From Chrysoperla carnea (taxonomy: Eukaryota > Arthropoda > Insecta > Neuroptera > Chrysopidae): a stretch of DNA of 64,000 bases. The stretch is from contig NC_058337.1 in assembly GCF_905475395.1 (NCBI RefSeq), positions 86,050,368-86,114,367 of the forward strand, in the 5' to 3' direction. The notes below the pieces were generated by a model. The model saw nothing but the letters and a program-made list of their open reading frames with translations. It was not told where the DNA came from and did not search any database. The translations under genes were made by a program, and so were the position numbers. The first letter of the stretch is position 1, and each line of letters starts with the position of its first letter. Shown here piece after piece: positions 10,529-25,600 of this stretch.

Positions 10529-13500
10529 TTATGGGAACAATTCATCATACGTAAATTTTAATGTAATCTTATTGGCTATGTCTGTAAATACATCAGCTAT
10601 CGAACGTTCTAATGCTGGTGCAATTTCATTAATAAATGTCTGTGAATTATCATTAATAATTTGATTGACAGCTGGTCCTAATACTGGATCTCCATTAAAT
10701 AAATTACTAAAATATAATTTAGCTTTTCCAATACTTAATTTTAGTTTCAATCGATCAAATAGTAAATGTTCAGCATCGCCTTTTTTGATTTTATGCCCCT
10801 GCATTGATACGTTACTTTTATAATTTGCTAAAACAAAAGAAAATAGAATATAAAATGGCTTATATAAACATTTTAGGGTCAATCCTTTCAATCAGGAACT
10901 AGTTTTAAAAAAGTTTCATTCAAATAGACCGAGGGATTCTTGGTGGACAGTGGGTTACAGACCTTAAAATATAGTTTTGAAAAACGGGTTTTGCACTCGG
11001 TTTATTTATATACAGAGAGTCCGTCGTTTGTGAAATAATTCGAAAAATATTCCTCGGATTACCTTGAAATTTTCAGAGAATGTTTTCCACAATTTAATTT
11101 ATCTTTTTTCGAAGAAGTATGCAATTTTATCTCCTCTCTGTGTCAAGGTGACGCATTTGAGAGGAGTGTGATGGATATTAATTAGTACGTTTCAGATGTT
11201 ATGTATCATTTTGTTTCAAATGCTATAAATTACTTTTGATGATTAAAATTGCTAATGTGTTAAAATGTTTAAATTTTAGATAAGGATAAGGTAAGGCTTG
11301 AGCATGAAGCTGCGGCACTAATCAATTTTCTCAATAGATGCTAGTTATTTTTATTTTCTCTGTAATATATAAAGATGAAAGGCAAATGTTAAGAGAAATG
11401 TTGAGTAGGTTTATTTAGCATCGCTCTTTAAACCAACTGGTATTCCAACTTATGGTATTATAACTTAATTCTTGACATACAACTTATGCCCCCGAATTGG
11501 CTGGAGCCGAGACATGAAGGGGAGGAAAAAATTATTTTCTTCTCTTTTAAACATAACAGCGGTTTAAAGAAAGTTTATAATCGATTTTTATAGAAAATAA
11601 TTTTTGTGCACACCGAAACTGGATGGCGGCTTTTGAGCAAAGAATTCTTGATTAAAAAAATTTTTTTTCTCAGGAATGGCCGAATAAAAACTCCCTCTCT
11701 TTTGGGTGGCAACCCAAATTTACTGTATAAATCGGATATAAACTTTAATTAAATCCCTGTTTTGTTTAAAAGAGAAAAACATATTTTTTTTACTAGCCCT
11801 CCATATCTCGACTCTTGTTCATTTGGGGCATAAGTTATAAAGGTTAGAAATAACACCAGGAACTCGAATACCAAGAACCAGTTAGTTGAATTATTTTATT
11901 CATATAGTTCATTGCTAAAACTATAGCTATTTAGTCTATGTTTCAGAAATGTGCTTTGTATAACAATTATGATCAAGCAATATAGTTTTCAATCAAAAAT
12001 TATAATTTTATACAACTCAATGAATATTACTATATTACAGATGCAAAAGAGCGATCATCTATGCCATTGTACTCAAGTCTCTTTTCCCGAAGGATTGAGA
12101 TATTTTCTTTTGATAAAAACTAGTACATAATTTTTTTACTTACTAAATGTTCCATTTATATTTCCATTTCCATGTAAATTCAATAACAAAATTCTGGCAT
12201 TGAGATTATATTTACCTTCGAAATATAATTTTGGTAGAAGTATCTTAAAATCAAATTTATTGTTTTCTAGATCGGATCTAAAATCAAATCATAATGTTAG
12301 TGATTATATTTCTCAGTTTATTATTCAGTATATACTATAACCAATACATATTTGTTGTAAATATTGCCATCACTTTTTTTTGTTATTTACCAATTTTATT
12401 TTCTTTACGTATTCCTGGCGGTTCTTCACTCATTTTTCAAGGGCGTGAAATCATTATTTGGTTGGCGTGAAACTTTATAATTTTTTTAAGAGTTTTCTTA
12501 AATATTCATTGGTGGAAAAAATATTTATAAAGAAAAGCCATTTTCCAGAAATGAATGGTTAAAGTTGCATTTGAATTTCAAGCACTACGATTATACCCTT
12601 TACCTTATCGATTTGAAATTTGGATATTTTATAGGTACTCATATTCTATCTGGCCTGGTTACTTTTATTTTTCGAAAATCTTGTTAATTTTCCCAATTTT
12701 CACTGTTCACTTTTAGGTACTTTTTCGTATTCCACTATATCTAAATTTGAACAGTGAAAATTGTGAAAATTAACAGGATTTTCGATAAATAAAAGTAACC
12801 AGGGCAGATAGAATTTGAGTACCTATAAAATTTTCAAATTTCAAATCGATAGGGTAAAGGGTATAATCGTAGTGCTTGAAATTCAAATGCAACTTTAACC
12901 ATTCTTTTCTGGAAAATGGCTTAAGTAACACAGAGTATAAAACATATGCAAAATTCACGTGTATTTTGGTAAAGTAAAAATCGATTATGAATGAAAAAAA
13001 AAGTGATTAAGAAAATTATATACCGATTAATTATTCACACGAAATCTATGTAGGTACGTCAGACAATAATTAAATACATATAGGTGATTTAATTAAAATT
13101 TTATTAAAAAAATTTTAATACATAACTTTGTAGCAATTTGTAAGTAATTATTACAAAATCAATTTTATTGATTTTTTATAAAAATACTATTTTTTCCTCA
13201 TTAGCTACAATGGCAAATTGCTTTGAATAATTATTGTTAGAAATTTCACGAATTTAATGTTTCATTACATGTTCACAATTTTAATAAAAATTTTTTTCAT
13301 TTTTTAATTCAAGGAGTTGAAAATTAATATCTATCAATCGTGAAAGTTTGTGAGGATGTTTGGATGTTTGTTACGTTTTCACGCAAAAACTGTCGGACTG
13401 ATTTATCGTAACTTTACAGTACCTTATGCAATTGAACATTATTACTAGCTTATAATTCATCTAGCTACGATAACAGGAATATATCGATAAATCCACATTG

Positions 13501-13649
13501 TCTTACAATTGTAAATATTATTAATCCGTTACACCCATACATTAAAAAATTTTGAATATTATTAATTTCGAGTGTAGCAAATTCCGTGGACGAAGGTTGT
13601 CTAATTTTCCACGGAATGGAAGTATATTATCTATCTTACGAGTGTTAAA

Positions 13650-13683
<34 letters not shown>

Positions 13684-16600
13684 ACAACTAAGTTCTCTTC
13701 GTGGTCGCAAATGACCTAGACATTAAAAGCGACCTTAAATAAAAACAAAAAACAAAAAACTGAGTTAAATATAAACTGAAAAGAAAAAAACAAGTCTAGC
13801 AGTTTAACATAGCGTCTTTAACATTCGGGACCCATTAAAATCTACACCGGGTCAAATATTCCCAATAATGGGTCCCGACTATTATAGTCGCTATGTAAAC
13901 TGTAGGACTTTTTCTTTTTATTTGCAATTTATTTTTAACTCAGTCGGGTTTTTTATTATTTTAATAATGTTTTTTATTGTATAAACGTTATATCGAAAGC
14001 CAAGTATAGCAAATCTACTCCTTTACTACATGTTTTATACATTTGCGTGAATGTATGATTTAAAAAAAAATTATAAATGGCGAATAAAATTATTTGAGTA
14101 CATCGTTGAGGTTCATTAATAAAACGATTACATATATTTTTTTTTAACAATTAAGAAAATGATAGAGTTTTTTCTGTAAGTTCAAACTACAATAACGAAA
14201 TAATTATTTCAAAGTTCATGAGTTAAAAATGGCAACATATTTCAAGGCTATTTCAAATTATCCTAATTTTGTGTGCCAATCGTTTACATTATTTCTTAAT
14301 ATCACAATATGTAATATGAATACCTAATAAATCAAATAGTTTAATAGTTTAATAGTTTAAAGTAATAAATTATTGCAAAATAATTGAATTAATTAATAAT
14401 TTTTTATTAATTTGATTGAGTAGTATGATTATATTTATACCTTAAGAGCCAGCATTCCTATTATTACAATTCCTATTAAAATAAGAAAAAAGAAAATATC
14501 GACCTTGTTCAGTGTTTGGAATTATTTTTAGGTACGAAAAAATAATTCCAGAAAATATATGATGGCTCTATTACTATTTTTAGTGAAGAAAATAACCCGG
14601 AATATATCATCAAATGTGGAAAAGTGGTGGAACTGCTCCGATTTCAATAATTCTTATTTGCACGTGTTCCTTAGATCTTTAGGAACATTCAGCCGCATTA
14701 AACTCTGCATAGTAATGAAAAATGAGGGTAGTTTTTCCACAATCAAAGTACTCCAAATGGGAACAGTGAAAAATCAAATTTTCACTCCGAAAATCGTCTC
14801 CTAAAAGTTTCCGAGGTCAATGATCATTTTCTCATTATTCTTTACTATGCAGAGGTCAGTGCGGTTGAATGCTCCAAAAGGTCTAAGGAACACGTACCAA
14901 CAAGAATTTTTGAAATCGGAGCTGTTTCACCACTTCCACATTTTCCGTTTTATAAATGTACTACTATATTAAGAGTTTAAATTATTAAAAAAACTTACTC
15001 CAATGTTTGAATCACAAAATTTGCTGGTCCCCATACACGTACATTAGAGATCAATGCTTCTATATTGGCACTCTTTGGTCCACGAGTTAGAGAAACTTCT
15101 GGTATTTCCATAGGTTCTATAGGTGGTACTTCTAATTCAGGTATACCTTCTAATAATTTTGGTCGTATTTGTTCCACTGAATTTCGTATGCAATCATTTA
15201 CATTTGGTTCAGAACGTTTACATACTTTTATATAATCAGCTGAAATAAAACAAAAAAAAAACTGTTAAATAAAGTTTTCGGAACATTTGGTTGTATGAAG
15301 AATATACAGGGTACTTTTTTAAGTTGACATATGCTTGAAGCTCGAAATATAACTTTTATCGAAAAAAATGCTTTATTCAAAAAATTTTGGATGTATATGG
15401 CGTACATTTTAGGCAGACAGTAAACTTGGCCTAGGTTTTCAAGCTCAATGAAAAGCTCACTTTACTCCATAACTGGTAATCGATAGATGCACACTTTTGT
15501 TAAAAGTTGTTATTGATTAAAAAGTAATATTTTATGTTCGTTCAAATCGATATTCCTATAGATAACAAAAATATGAGGGTCTTCATGTTAAATGCGACAC
15601 TGTATAATAAAATAATATAAAAAAATTATAAAAACACAAATTTGTGGTTATCTATTTAATCGTGCATTTTAAAAGCCTGAAAATTCGAATGCCGGAAGGG
15701 ACCGTGCATGGCCTCAGTCGACTTGATGCAGAAAATAACTACAATAAGTTATTAGTGTAGAAGTTTTTGGTACATAACTATAATTTTTGTTACTTTTAGT
15801 AAAATTTGCTGATGATAATAAATTTTATTACTATACACAATTTTTTCAAGTTCACTGATCATGTTCTGCTTGAGAAAACAATGAGCAAAATTTATTTTTT
15901 AATAAAGTTGTTAGTTTAATAGCTAAGAAACGTATAAAGTGTTTTATAAAAAAACGTTTAACAATTGAGGTATTCAGTGGCGGATTTACCAGCAGGCTGA
16001 GTAGGCTGGAGCCTAGGGCGGCAAATTTTAAGGAGCGGCAAATTTAGTTCATAAATTTTTTATTTCGATTGACAAAATTTAGAAAAAATTATAATACACA
16101 CACAAAATACGAATTTCAAAAATTATAGAGGAATTAAAATATTCAACAAAAACCGAAATATAGTCCTATATACAGTGCTAAATAATAAATATCTCAAAAT
16201 CTCTGCATAAACAATTGCTAAACGCTTTTGATTATAATGTAATGATCATGAATTTTTAGAATATCGCAATAGCGATTCCATATTATAGTCGAAATTTAGT
16301 TATTTTTACATATTTTCTTCACTGATAATTACTATAATTTTTTCTCCGTGTACCTAATAATTATGAGATCTCCTTACACAATTCAATCTTGATACAATAT
16401 CGATGGTCTAATCATGATTGCTGCAGCAAGTTTGCAAATTGTCAAATTCTATTCCAGAAAGTTATTTCTTTATGCGTAAAAAATACTGACTAATTTTTAT
16501 TAAATAAAAAACTAGTTCGATATCTTATAGAGATTCAGAACAAGTATAGTCTTTTTGGTACATGTTTGAGATATTTTTTGCATAAAATATTGTTTTTTGA

Positions 16601-19600
16601 TAATTCTTTGCTGTAAAAATAATCAAGGATCTAACACGGTACCATAGTTCTCGATGATACTAACCATACGGGAAAAGTTGATGTAATGAGGATAATGGAG
16701 CACAAATCATAAAGTTGCAATTTTATTGATAGATAATTGATATGATTGTGAACTAAGATATCAAAATTTAGAGGCGGCAAAAATTGAATAGCCTACGGGC
16801 GGCAAATCTCTAAATCCGCCACTGGAGGTATTATTGAATACATAGTTGTTGGTAAATGAAAATTAATGGGACTGTTAATTAATTTCTATTTACTCAGAAA
16901 TAAAGTTTAAAAAATTTTATAGTCGTCTCTAAAAAAGTATCTTATCAAATGTAAATAAGCTTTTCTATGGAAATGTGTTGCTGTTTCAGTTGCCAGAAAT
17001 CTCGGTTAGGTTAGGTTACAGTGCCTGTCCTGTGATGGGACACAAACCAAAAGATCCGTTGAGATATCGGAGTTCTACCATCCCTGGTCACTACTCCATG
17101 AACGATTTGGAAATGTTTAAGAATAACAGATTCCCTCTGACGTCAACGAACTCAGGTGTCAACGAACTAAAGCGTCAGGCATCTAAGTGTATTTAAGTGA
17201 GAGAAGTGAGAGATATATGACTGAAACTATTTGAATGTATAGTTTCAGGTGGAATTGTAAAAAAATTGATGTGAGAATGTGTGCGTGATGCAAGTTTATG
17301 GTTGCAGTATATTTGAGGGACAAAATATTTTATTTTTTAATAATTAGTAAAGTTATCAAGTGGTCATAGTGTCTGACAAATTCGCTTTTGCGTTTTTGAG
17401 ACAGTTAGCATCAATATGACGTTATCAAACTCATTTAAAAACGCAACACTTTCGAAAAAAGGTTGTAGGGAGAAAGTTTAGTAGACTCGCTATAAAGAAG
17501 TCACTCAAGAGGTTTCAAGTGTGTGTGTCCCGTGAATTATATTATCCAAAGAAAAAAATCACGTTAAGTAAACATACGGTATAAAAATGCATAATTAAAA
17601 ATATTTTACATGTATTGTAGCTTTACCTTGATGAATATACAAAAAGTAGCTTGTATTATTATGAAATATTAATACTTTGTTTTGACGTATCTGATTTATC
17701 CAAGAGCTTGCCGTTGGTAGTTTTATAAAAACTAGATTAATGTTTTTCAATAATTCTTATTTTTAATATCAATTAGAAAATAATTGACATAAACAATCAA
17801 CATATTTGTATAAACAAATGATAAAAATATATTTTTATATGACGCTAGTTATGCTATTTATGGTAATAAATATATATCTTTTAGAGGACAATTCTAGATG
17901 CATTATAAGGTTAATAACTAATTTTGAAGTACGATTGTACAGGCTGTTGGAGAAGTTTACATCAAAAACGAATTAGATTCTCATTAAAAAAAAACAATTT
18001 AAGGTAGTACGAGCAAGTATAGACTAGTTGTTGAAATTATTTGTACTTTATTTTCAACTTTGATGATTAATTTTGTTATAACTTTCATAAATGTAGACGA
18101 AAAATATCGAAAGCGAATAATTAAACAAAATTGTTAATTTTCGGTATTTTGAAAATTACTCCTGATATCACAAACTTTTTATTCTTACTTTTCATCTTAT
18201 AGTGTCAAGTTATAACATAATTCACCATCAAAATTGAAAATATATATTTTTTTAAATTTGTGTCACCAGTACCGTTCTTATACATCCTTAATTAGTCGGA
18301 CATAACGGTTTTTTTTTTTTTTTTTTTTTCAATAATTTAGTTTGGTTTTAACTTTAATTTAAATAGTTTTTTATTTTAATTTTTTATGAAAACAAATAAT
18401 CCATCTACCGTTTTCCCATAAGACCAATGTTAAATATGCCTACTTTTGAAGTGAAATTTATTTACTTAAATAATCGGACAACCTCCCTCCCCCTTTTAAA
18501 TTTTCATAATTGATTTAGACTTAGTCCAACTTCATATAAAAAAATTAAGCCTTTTATCCAAAATTGCCCTACATCCTTAAGTTTAAATAAAAGGGTAATA
18601 TGCAGTTCCTAGAGTCAAACGTACCTTGAGTCGTTCTGTGTTCTAATATAATAATATAATAATAATGGGGGTTTAATCTCCGTTTCTCTGGCATATACGT
18701 CTATAACAGAGGCCACCCACATCATTATTTTTTAATCTTTATTTATTTTAACTACATCCATATTTACAATTACAATTTTCATGTGGGTGGAATCGGTTAC
18801 TTCGCTCCAAGCGACGACAATGTGATCAGTTCTACCATTCCCATTAATTATAATTGTTCACACTGCCGCTGCCTGGATTCGAATCCGAACCTAAGTCTAA
18901 GTAGACAATAGGTCAAAGACTAACGCCTTAGACCGCTTGGCCACTTGTTTTTTGCTTATTGATATTAACAGCATTTGTATTGAAATGAGGGTATTTTATC
19001 AGAATGTAAGTGGGATGAAGACTGGTTGTTAATCCCTACTAGAAATTGGCCCGAAGGACACATTGTAACCAATTGGATATTTATGAGGCCCAGTTGAGCA
19101 ATCCCACTTGGTATATGGCTTGATGTATAAACAATCCGGTACTGGTATGTTAAAATAAAATGAATATATATTTAATTGTTACATAATTTTTTATAATTAT
19201 GTGATCTGAATTCTTAGTTCAATGTTAAAGCATTTTAAGGTCAATGTTAAACAGCAGTTTTGCAAAAAAAAAAAAACTTGTTACGTGTCTCAATGTTAAT
19301 AATTATCAATAACATTTTCCTTCTCATATTTCAGAAAATATTAGAAATACGTTAATGAGACGCCGGACATTGTATGCTATTTATTAAACAAGTTTATGTG
19401 CTTGGGATGATAAGCAATATTAATTAAATACAATCTTGCAAAAAGCACAAACAAATTAATTCGAATAAATTATATTTAATTGTAATTTTGAAAAAAATAA
19501 AAGTAATATGGTAATCTTAAGTAATTACAATCTTTTTTCAATCAGTTTCTAGAAAACTATTTTTAAACAAAATTTACTTCATGGGGGATTGTTGTACCTT

Positions 19601-22600
19601 GGATAACAAATAACATTCAAAACTTTTTTAAGTATTATTTTATTGGCTAGTTTCTTAACGCGGCTTGCCATGGTGAACAAACTGGCAGAATTCATCACGT
19701 AACAGTGTGAGATATGCTGTGTGTGAGTCACATCCATGGCAGCCACGATACATTCATCTACTTTATATTTATTTTAGTACTTGTCGGATAAAGAAATACC
19801 TACATAAAATAGCCATTCATAGAGAGTCCTCAATAACAGCTCCAACTTTAATTTTTTTTTTCAAAATGACTATTTTTGTACATTATTTAAAGTCAGAAAC
19901 ATTTCAGATGGGTGAAATAATCTGGAGGAGGAATAGGCAATGTCGCGACTGATATATCCACGCCCAGCCTGAATCGATTATGATAGAAGTTTGAAATTTC
20001 GAGAAGATATTGATTTTATACTGTAGGTGTCACATAAGAAAGAATTTTTTGAAATTCATTCCCTTAAAGGGTGAAATAGAGGATGAAAGTTTGTATGAAA
20101 ATATATAAAAGTCGTCATTTTAAAAATTATTTCACCCATAGACTGCTATTTTATCACCAATTAACACGAATTGTATTTTATTTTCAAAAAATTTGGGGTG
20201 CCGCACCAAAAGTTAAAATCCATTTTTATTGTTAGTAAGTTAAAATACATCGTTTTGTGGAACAAAATAACGTAAGAGTGAATTTTTTATATAAGTTGCC
20301 AAAATATTGTTTAAACAATATAAATAACTAGCAGTTATCCACGTTATTGCCTTCAATTCTCTTAACTTCGCTATTATTATACCATGTATATATGAAATAT
20401 ACATAGTATATTAAGTTTAGTCCCAAGTTTGTAACGCTTTAAAATAATGATGCTAGGAAAAAAATTTTGTCATAGGTGTTCATAAAATCACCTAATTAGT
20501 CCATTTCCGGTTGTCCGTCCGTCTGTGGACACGATAACTCCAAAACGAAAAAAGATATCGAGCTGAAATTTTTACAGCGTATTCAGGACGTAAAAAGTGA
20601 GGTCAAGTTCGTAAATGAGCATCATAGGTCAATTGGGTCTTGGGTCCATAGGACCCATCCTGTAAACCGTTAGTGATAGAACAAAAGTTTAAATGTAAAA
20701 AATGTTCCTTATCAAAAATTAAACAACTTTTGTTTGAAACATTTTTTCGTAAACCTCACTGTTTACCCGTGAGGGCGCCAATTAGGCGGAAATTTTATAA
20801 TATGTACTATACTTGATTATCAGTTATGTATGTGTCACATGTTTGTATGTGTAATGTAATAAAGAAATCAACACTGACTATGCATGGTATTTCAACAATT
20901 AACTCAGTCAATTGTGTGTTTTCACTTGCTCACTATTTAATATTGTTACTTTTAGTGCGAAACCTTAATAATTTTGAAAAAAAAATACGATCATGTCACT
21001 TGCTGATAATGCAAAGGTATGTATATATTTTCATACAAACTTTTATCCCCTATTTCACCATTTTACAGGATGAATTTCGAAAAAACTTTTCTTATGGGAC
21101 ACCTAGTGTATGTATATATACAAAACGAATCATTTTGAGAAAAAATCATCAAAATCGGAGCTGATATTGACGAGCTGTTATTCACACTCTTCATTTTTAA
21201 GGCCTAAAACATACTATCGACAAAAAGTTTATAATTATACTTTATTTATGCCCTTCATATAGACTGCATCAACCAATAATTTTTAGGAGTGAACTGAAAC
21301 TTCTGTTTTCTGTTTCACTTGAAAACTGAAGAACATTTTTCTCAGGAAACTGCAATTTTTCTTCATAAACTTTCTCATAAATTCTCTCATAAATTCTTGT
21401 CTTTTACGGTGATCCCAATAATCGCCAAGCTACAACAGTCTACCCTCTTGATGATTTTCAATAATTTTATCAACAAAAAATACTCTCATACTAATTACAA
21501 AATGAATCGTGTACAAAGTAATAAAATCAAGAGCACGTGCCAAAATTTGAAAAAGCAGTATTCTATGCGTTAAGTGGCCTTGGATAATGTGGTTCTACAA
21601 AACTAGAAGAGGTGATTTTTGAGAAAGTTTCCATGTATTGCCTCATCGCATCGTACTTGATTTAAGTATTAGCTAGAATAAGTGGTGATTGTAATAAAAT
21701 TTTTGTTTTTTACTTTCAATGAGCTTGTGCACTAACTTTTTTAAATTCTTTAAAGTCAAGCATAGATACATTTGTGATTTACGAATTAGAATCTTTTTAG
21801 AAATAAATTTTGTTAAACCTTCCGGACTCACAATAAAAATATTTAATTTTATTTTAGATTTATAAAAATTATTATTAAAATCCAAAATATGATAAAATAA
21901 AATGGGACCCACAAAAAATATATATAGGTATTTATTTCATTCAACATTTCTAGTAAAATTTCATTTTTTAATTAAAATTGTATTTATTTATTTTAGTATT
22001 AAAACTATGCTATTACTTTGTGACATGCTTTAAAACTTAGATATTCGTGAATTGCTAGTTTTCGGTACTTTTGCTTCTAATTGTATGTCTCAAATATCCT
22101 AAAGGGTATTTGGACATGAATTTTTCAATGGAATTTTACGCATCCGTTCTTGAGTCATTGACCCTAAGCAGAAAACATAATTTCCTAATTTTGTATTAAA
22201 TGATTCTTTTATGTAATTTCTTTGGCCATTATTAATTAAATATTCCGTCAAATATATCGATGCTTTAGGAAATAGTTAAATCTAGATGTAGCTGATGTAA
22301 TATTTGACCAAAATATTATATTATGTCAATAAAAAAAAAAATTGAGTTTTATAAATATTTGTGAGAATAGCAAGAACGGTGTCATTAGATTTAGATAGTA
22401 GAAAGTAAATGTCTTATTATATGCACTATTTCATAACACATCATAAGTAGTACTAATTTTTATAAAAAATTTCCTGTATATGATTTTATTTCTGAAGTGG
22501 CTGTTTGTGAGATATAAATATTATTTACGCTTCTCAATTAAGAAATAGATACATTTCAAATCAAAGTTCCAAAATTAAATAGATAGAAAAACATAACGCA

Positions 22601-25600
22601 CAGACTAAAGAAAAATTATTTTATAAAACCTGAAATTAAAACTAAATAATTAAAACAATTTTATTCACTGGCTCTATTTTATTCATTAATAAAATAAATT
22701 TTTTTTTTGCGTTCATAATTATAAAGGCTTCGATTTATATTTATTTTTTATATAACTAATAAAATGAATTTACACATATGACGTTTACCATAGTTTTACA
22801 ATACAGCGGAACTCCGGTAATCCAACCCCTGGCTAATCCGGCCGTTGTAATCCGATATGCCAGCATATAGAATCTTATGATTGGATTTGTTTTTTGTCAG
22901 ATTACAAGGTATTCTCTTGTAAAAAACTCCGGACTATAGATGGTTTTAGGCTAATCTCCATAATCCGACAAATTCGATACTTCGACACTGCCCATCATCC
23001 ACTATAATTTATATAGTCTTCATCGCGTTTCCACCATAACTTTCTAATATGCCCAATTTCAAAGATCTGTGTACTTTTGATGATTCTCAAATTGTTTCGA
23101 CTATGGCTTGAGTGCTGGATTCATTGAAATTGAGTTTCAATTTTCATTTTAATCAGGACAATAGTATACTTAAAAGAAATAACAAAAAGTTTGCTATTCT
23201 CAATAGTCAAGAAAAGTGATTTTATTTTTTACAATTTTCCTCCATTTTCAGCTCCTTTGGTAGTTGTAAAATTCTTGCTACTTTTACCCACATATATTGT
23301 TGTCAATAACTTTCTTTTAACATTTACAGCACGCACTCAAGCCACGATTAAAACTTTAAATTTCTTTTATAATCAAATTTACAACAATCTTTGAAATTTC
23401 GCTCATTATGGGCCCTCCACCTACAACCGCAATTAGGGTATCAATCTTCGATTTGAAGAGAGAGGTGAAAATTTAAAATTATTGTATTCAACTTGGAGCT
23501 CAATTCAGTGCTCGGTGAACAGGTGCACTCTATCCCTGTTTACTGTCTCTAAGACGTTATTCAGAGCCATAGCTAACTATCTGATTTTTCAAACAGTAAA
23601 GCTTATTTTCAGTAGATACCTACTGATATTCAAGTTCATAGCCGATTATTATTAATTTTGATAACTTTAAAGACGAATAGCCGAGCATTCATTATACACC
23701 AAGCGTACAAAACAATTCTTCAACTTATGTAAACGTATATGAGATAAAGCCATGCAGAGTTGCTAGCCATAGTAGCTTTCAACTTCGTTAACGATTTGTG
23801 CCCAAAAACAGTTTGTGAAACTCCATGAAAAATACACAATGTTTACTCATTAGTCGAAGTCTGGGAAGGTCCACAATGCACGAAGAAAATATGCCATAAA
23901 ATTACTAATTACTTTAATGAAGTACTTACGCCACTTTATTTAGAATACTGCTTACTTTATTCTACATGATTTTTTGAAATCATTACCAAATTCTTTGAAT
24001 TTTAGAGACACTATAAAAGGCGTTTTCGACTCAAAAATTTTCAACGAAATTCCGAAAAAGTTAAACAAATAATTCATGTATTTCAAGCTGAGTAAAACAG
24101 CTAATACTAACAGACGAAGTCAAGATACTATATGTACACTACAAATAGTTTATTTAGATTTAATACAGAAATTTAAAGGATATAGAAGATAATTTTGAGT
24201 GCTACAGTTTCAGTATTCTACCTACTACAGGAAATTAAAAAAGTATCATTAATCTAAATTTGCAAATAGTAATAATTATATTCACAAAAAACATAACATA
24301 ATTATGTGTTTAACATAATTATAACAGTTAGTATAAAAAATTGTTTAAAATTATTATAATATCTTTTCCCGTAGAGTAGGATGTGTCCGCATAGTTATTT
24401 AGAAAATCATTTTATTTTATTAATGATTTTATCGATGATTTACTTAGCTTTGAACTAATTAAGAAATTGAAAAAGCAACGATACAAGATTTTCTTTTGTG
24501 TATTTTTACAATTTGTTATTTTTCTTTTCTCACGAGCGTAAATGAAGTTAGAAAAATAAAAAATTTTTTACACACAAAAAAAACCCGGACTTCAAAAAAC
24601 ACTATGCCAAAACAAATTAATTTGCACTAGCAAAAAAATAACGATAATATAATTTAGTTACAATTATTGTTATTTTTGGAGTCGGTGTCAGCCAAGGAAA
24701 CAACTGTGACAGGCAAACTTACTGCATTAACTTGGCTGACACCGACTCCAAAAAATAACAACAATTGTAACTACATTATATTATCATAATTTTTTTTACT
24801 GTTTAGTGCAAATTAATTTGTTTTGGAATAGATTTTTTTTTATGAAAAGTTTTTTATTTTGTGATTTTTAGTGAATCTGAAGTACATTATTTGCCACTAA
24901 AAAATCATAATCGAAATCGCTTGGCATTATATGGAGTTTTTCGTCCATTTATCGTGCACATACATAATGCAAATTAAAGACTTGATTATGATTTTCTCGT
25001 GGATGCCATTGTCAGAACTGAACCAAATTGAAATTGAACCATGCGGGACCAATCCTCAAAATCGGTTCATTCAGTCCAAAGTTCTGAGGTAACAAACATA
25101 AGAAACATACAGTCGAATTGAGAACCTTCTTCTTTTTTGAAGTCGGTTAAAAAGCATTCAAGAACACTAACTGAATGTTACTGTGTTAAAATAATAACTC
25201 CAGTAATAAGACGTCAATTTAAGCATACACATTTTTTAGAGAACCAAGTTTTATATCACATAAATATGAAATTGGAATCAACTATTTCCAATTCTGCTTT
25301 TTCAGTGCTTCAAATGATGGTGGCTGATTATCCTGAGACAATCCGCTGATAATTTCAGCTCCTCAATTATTTTGAGAGGCTGAAAATACCTCATTCATAC
25401 ATATACCATGTACCACATTAACTCAACACAACTCAATTTATATTGTGATGGCAAGAAATGAACCCGCATAGGCAACCTCGTATGGAATTAGAATAAGCAC
25501 TTACGCATAATATGAGATAGCAACAAAGTTATTTTCGAAACGAATATGCACATATACCATACGCTATTTACGAAAAATTTTAAAAGCGTTTTCTATCACG

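Noticed and set aside
23928-23990. Alternative first exon for gene B (donor GTAAGT at about 23934, minus)
   Set aside because: The nearest upstream ATG is followed at once by a TAG stop, so no signal peptide can be made.
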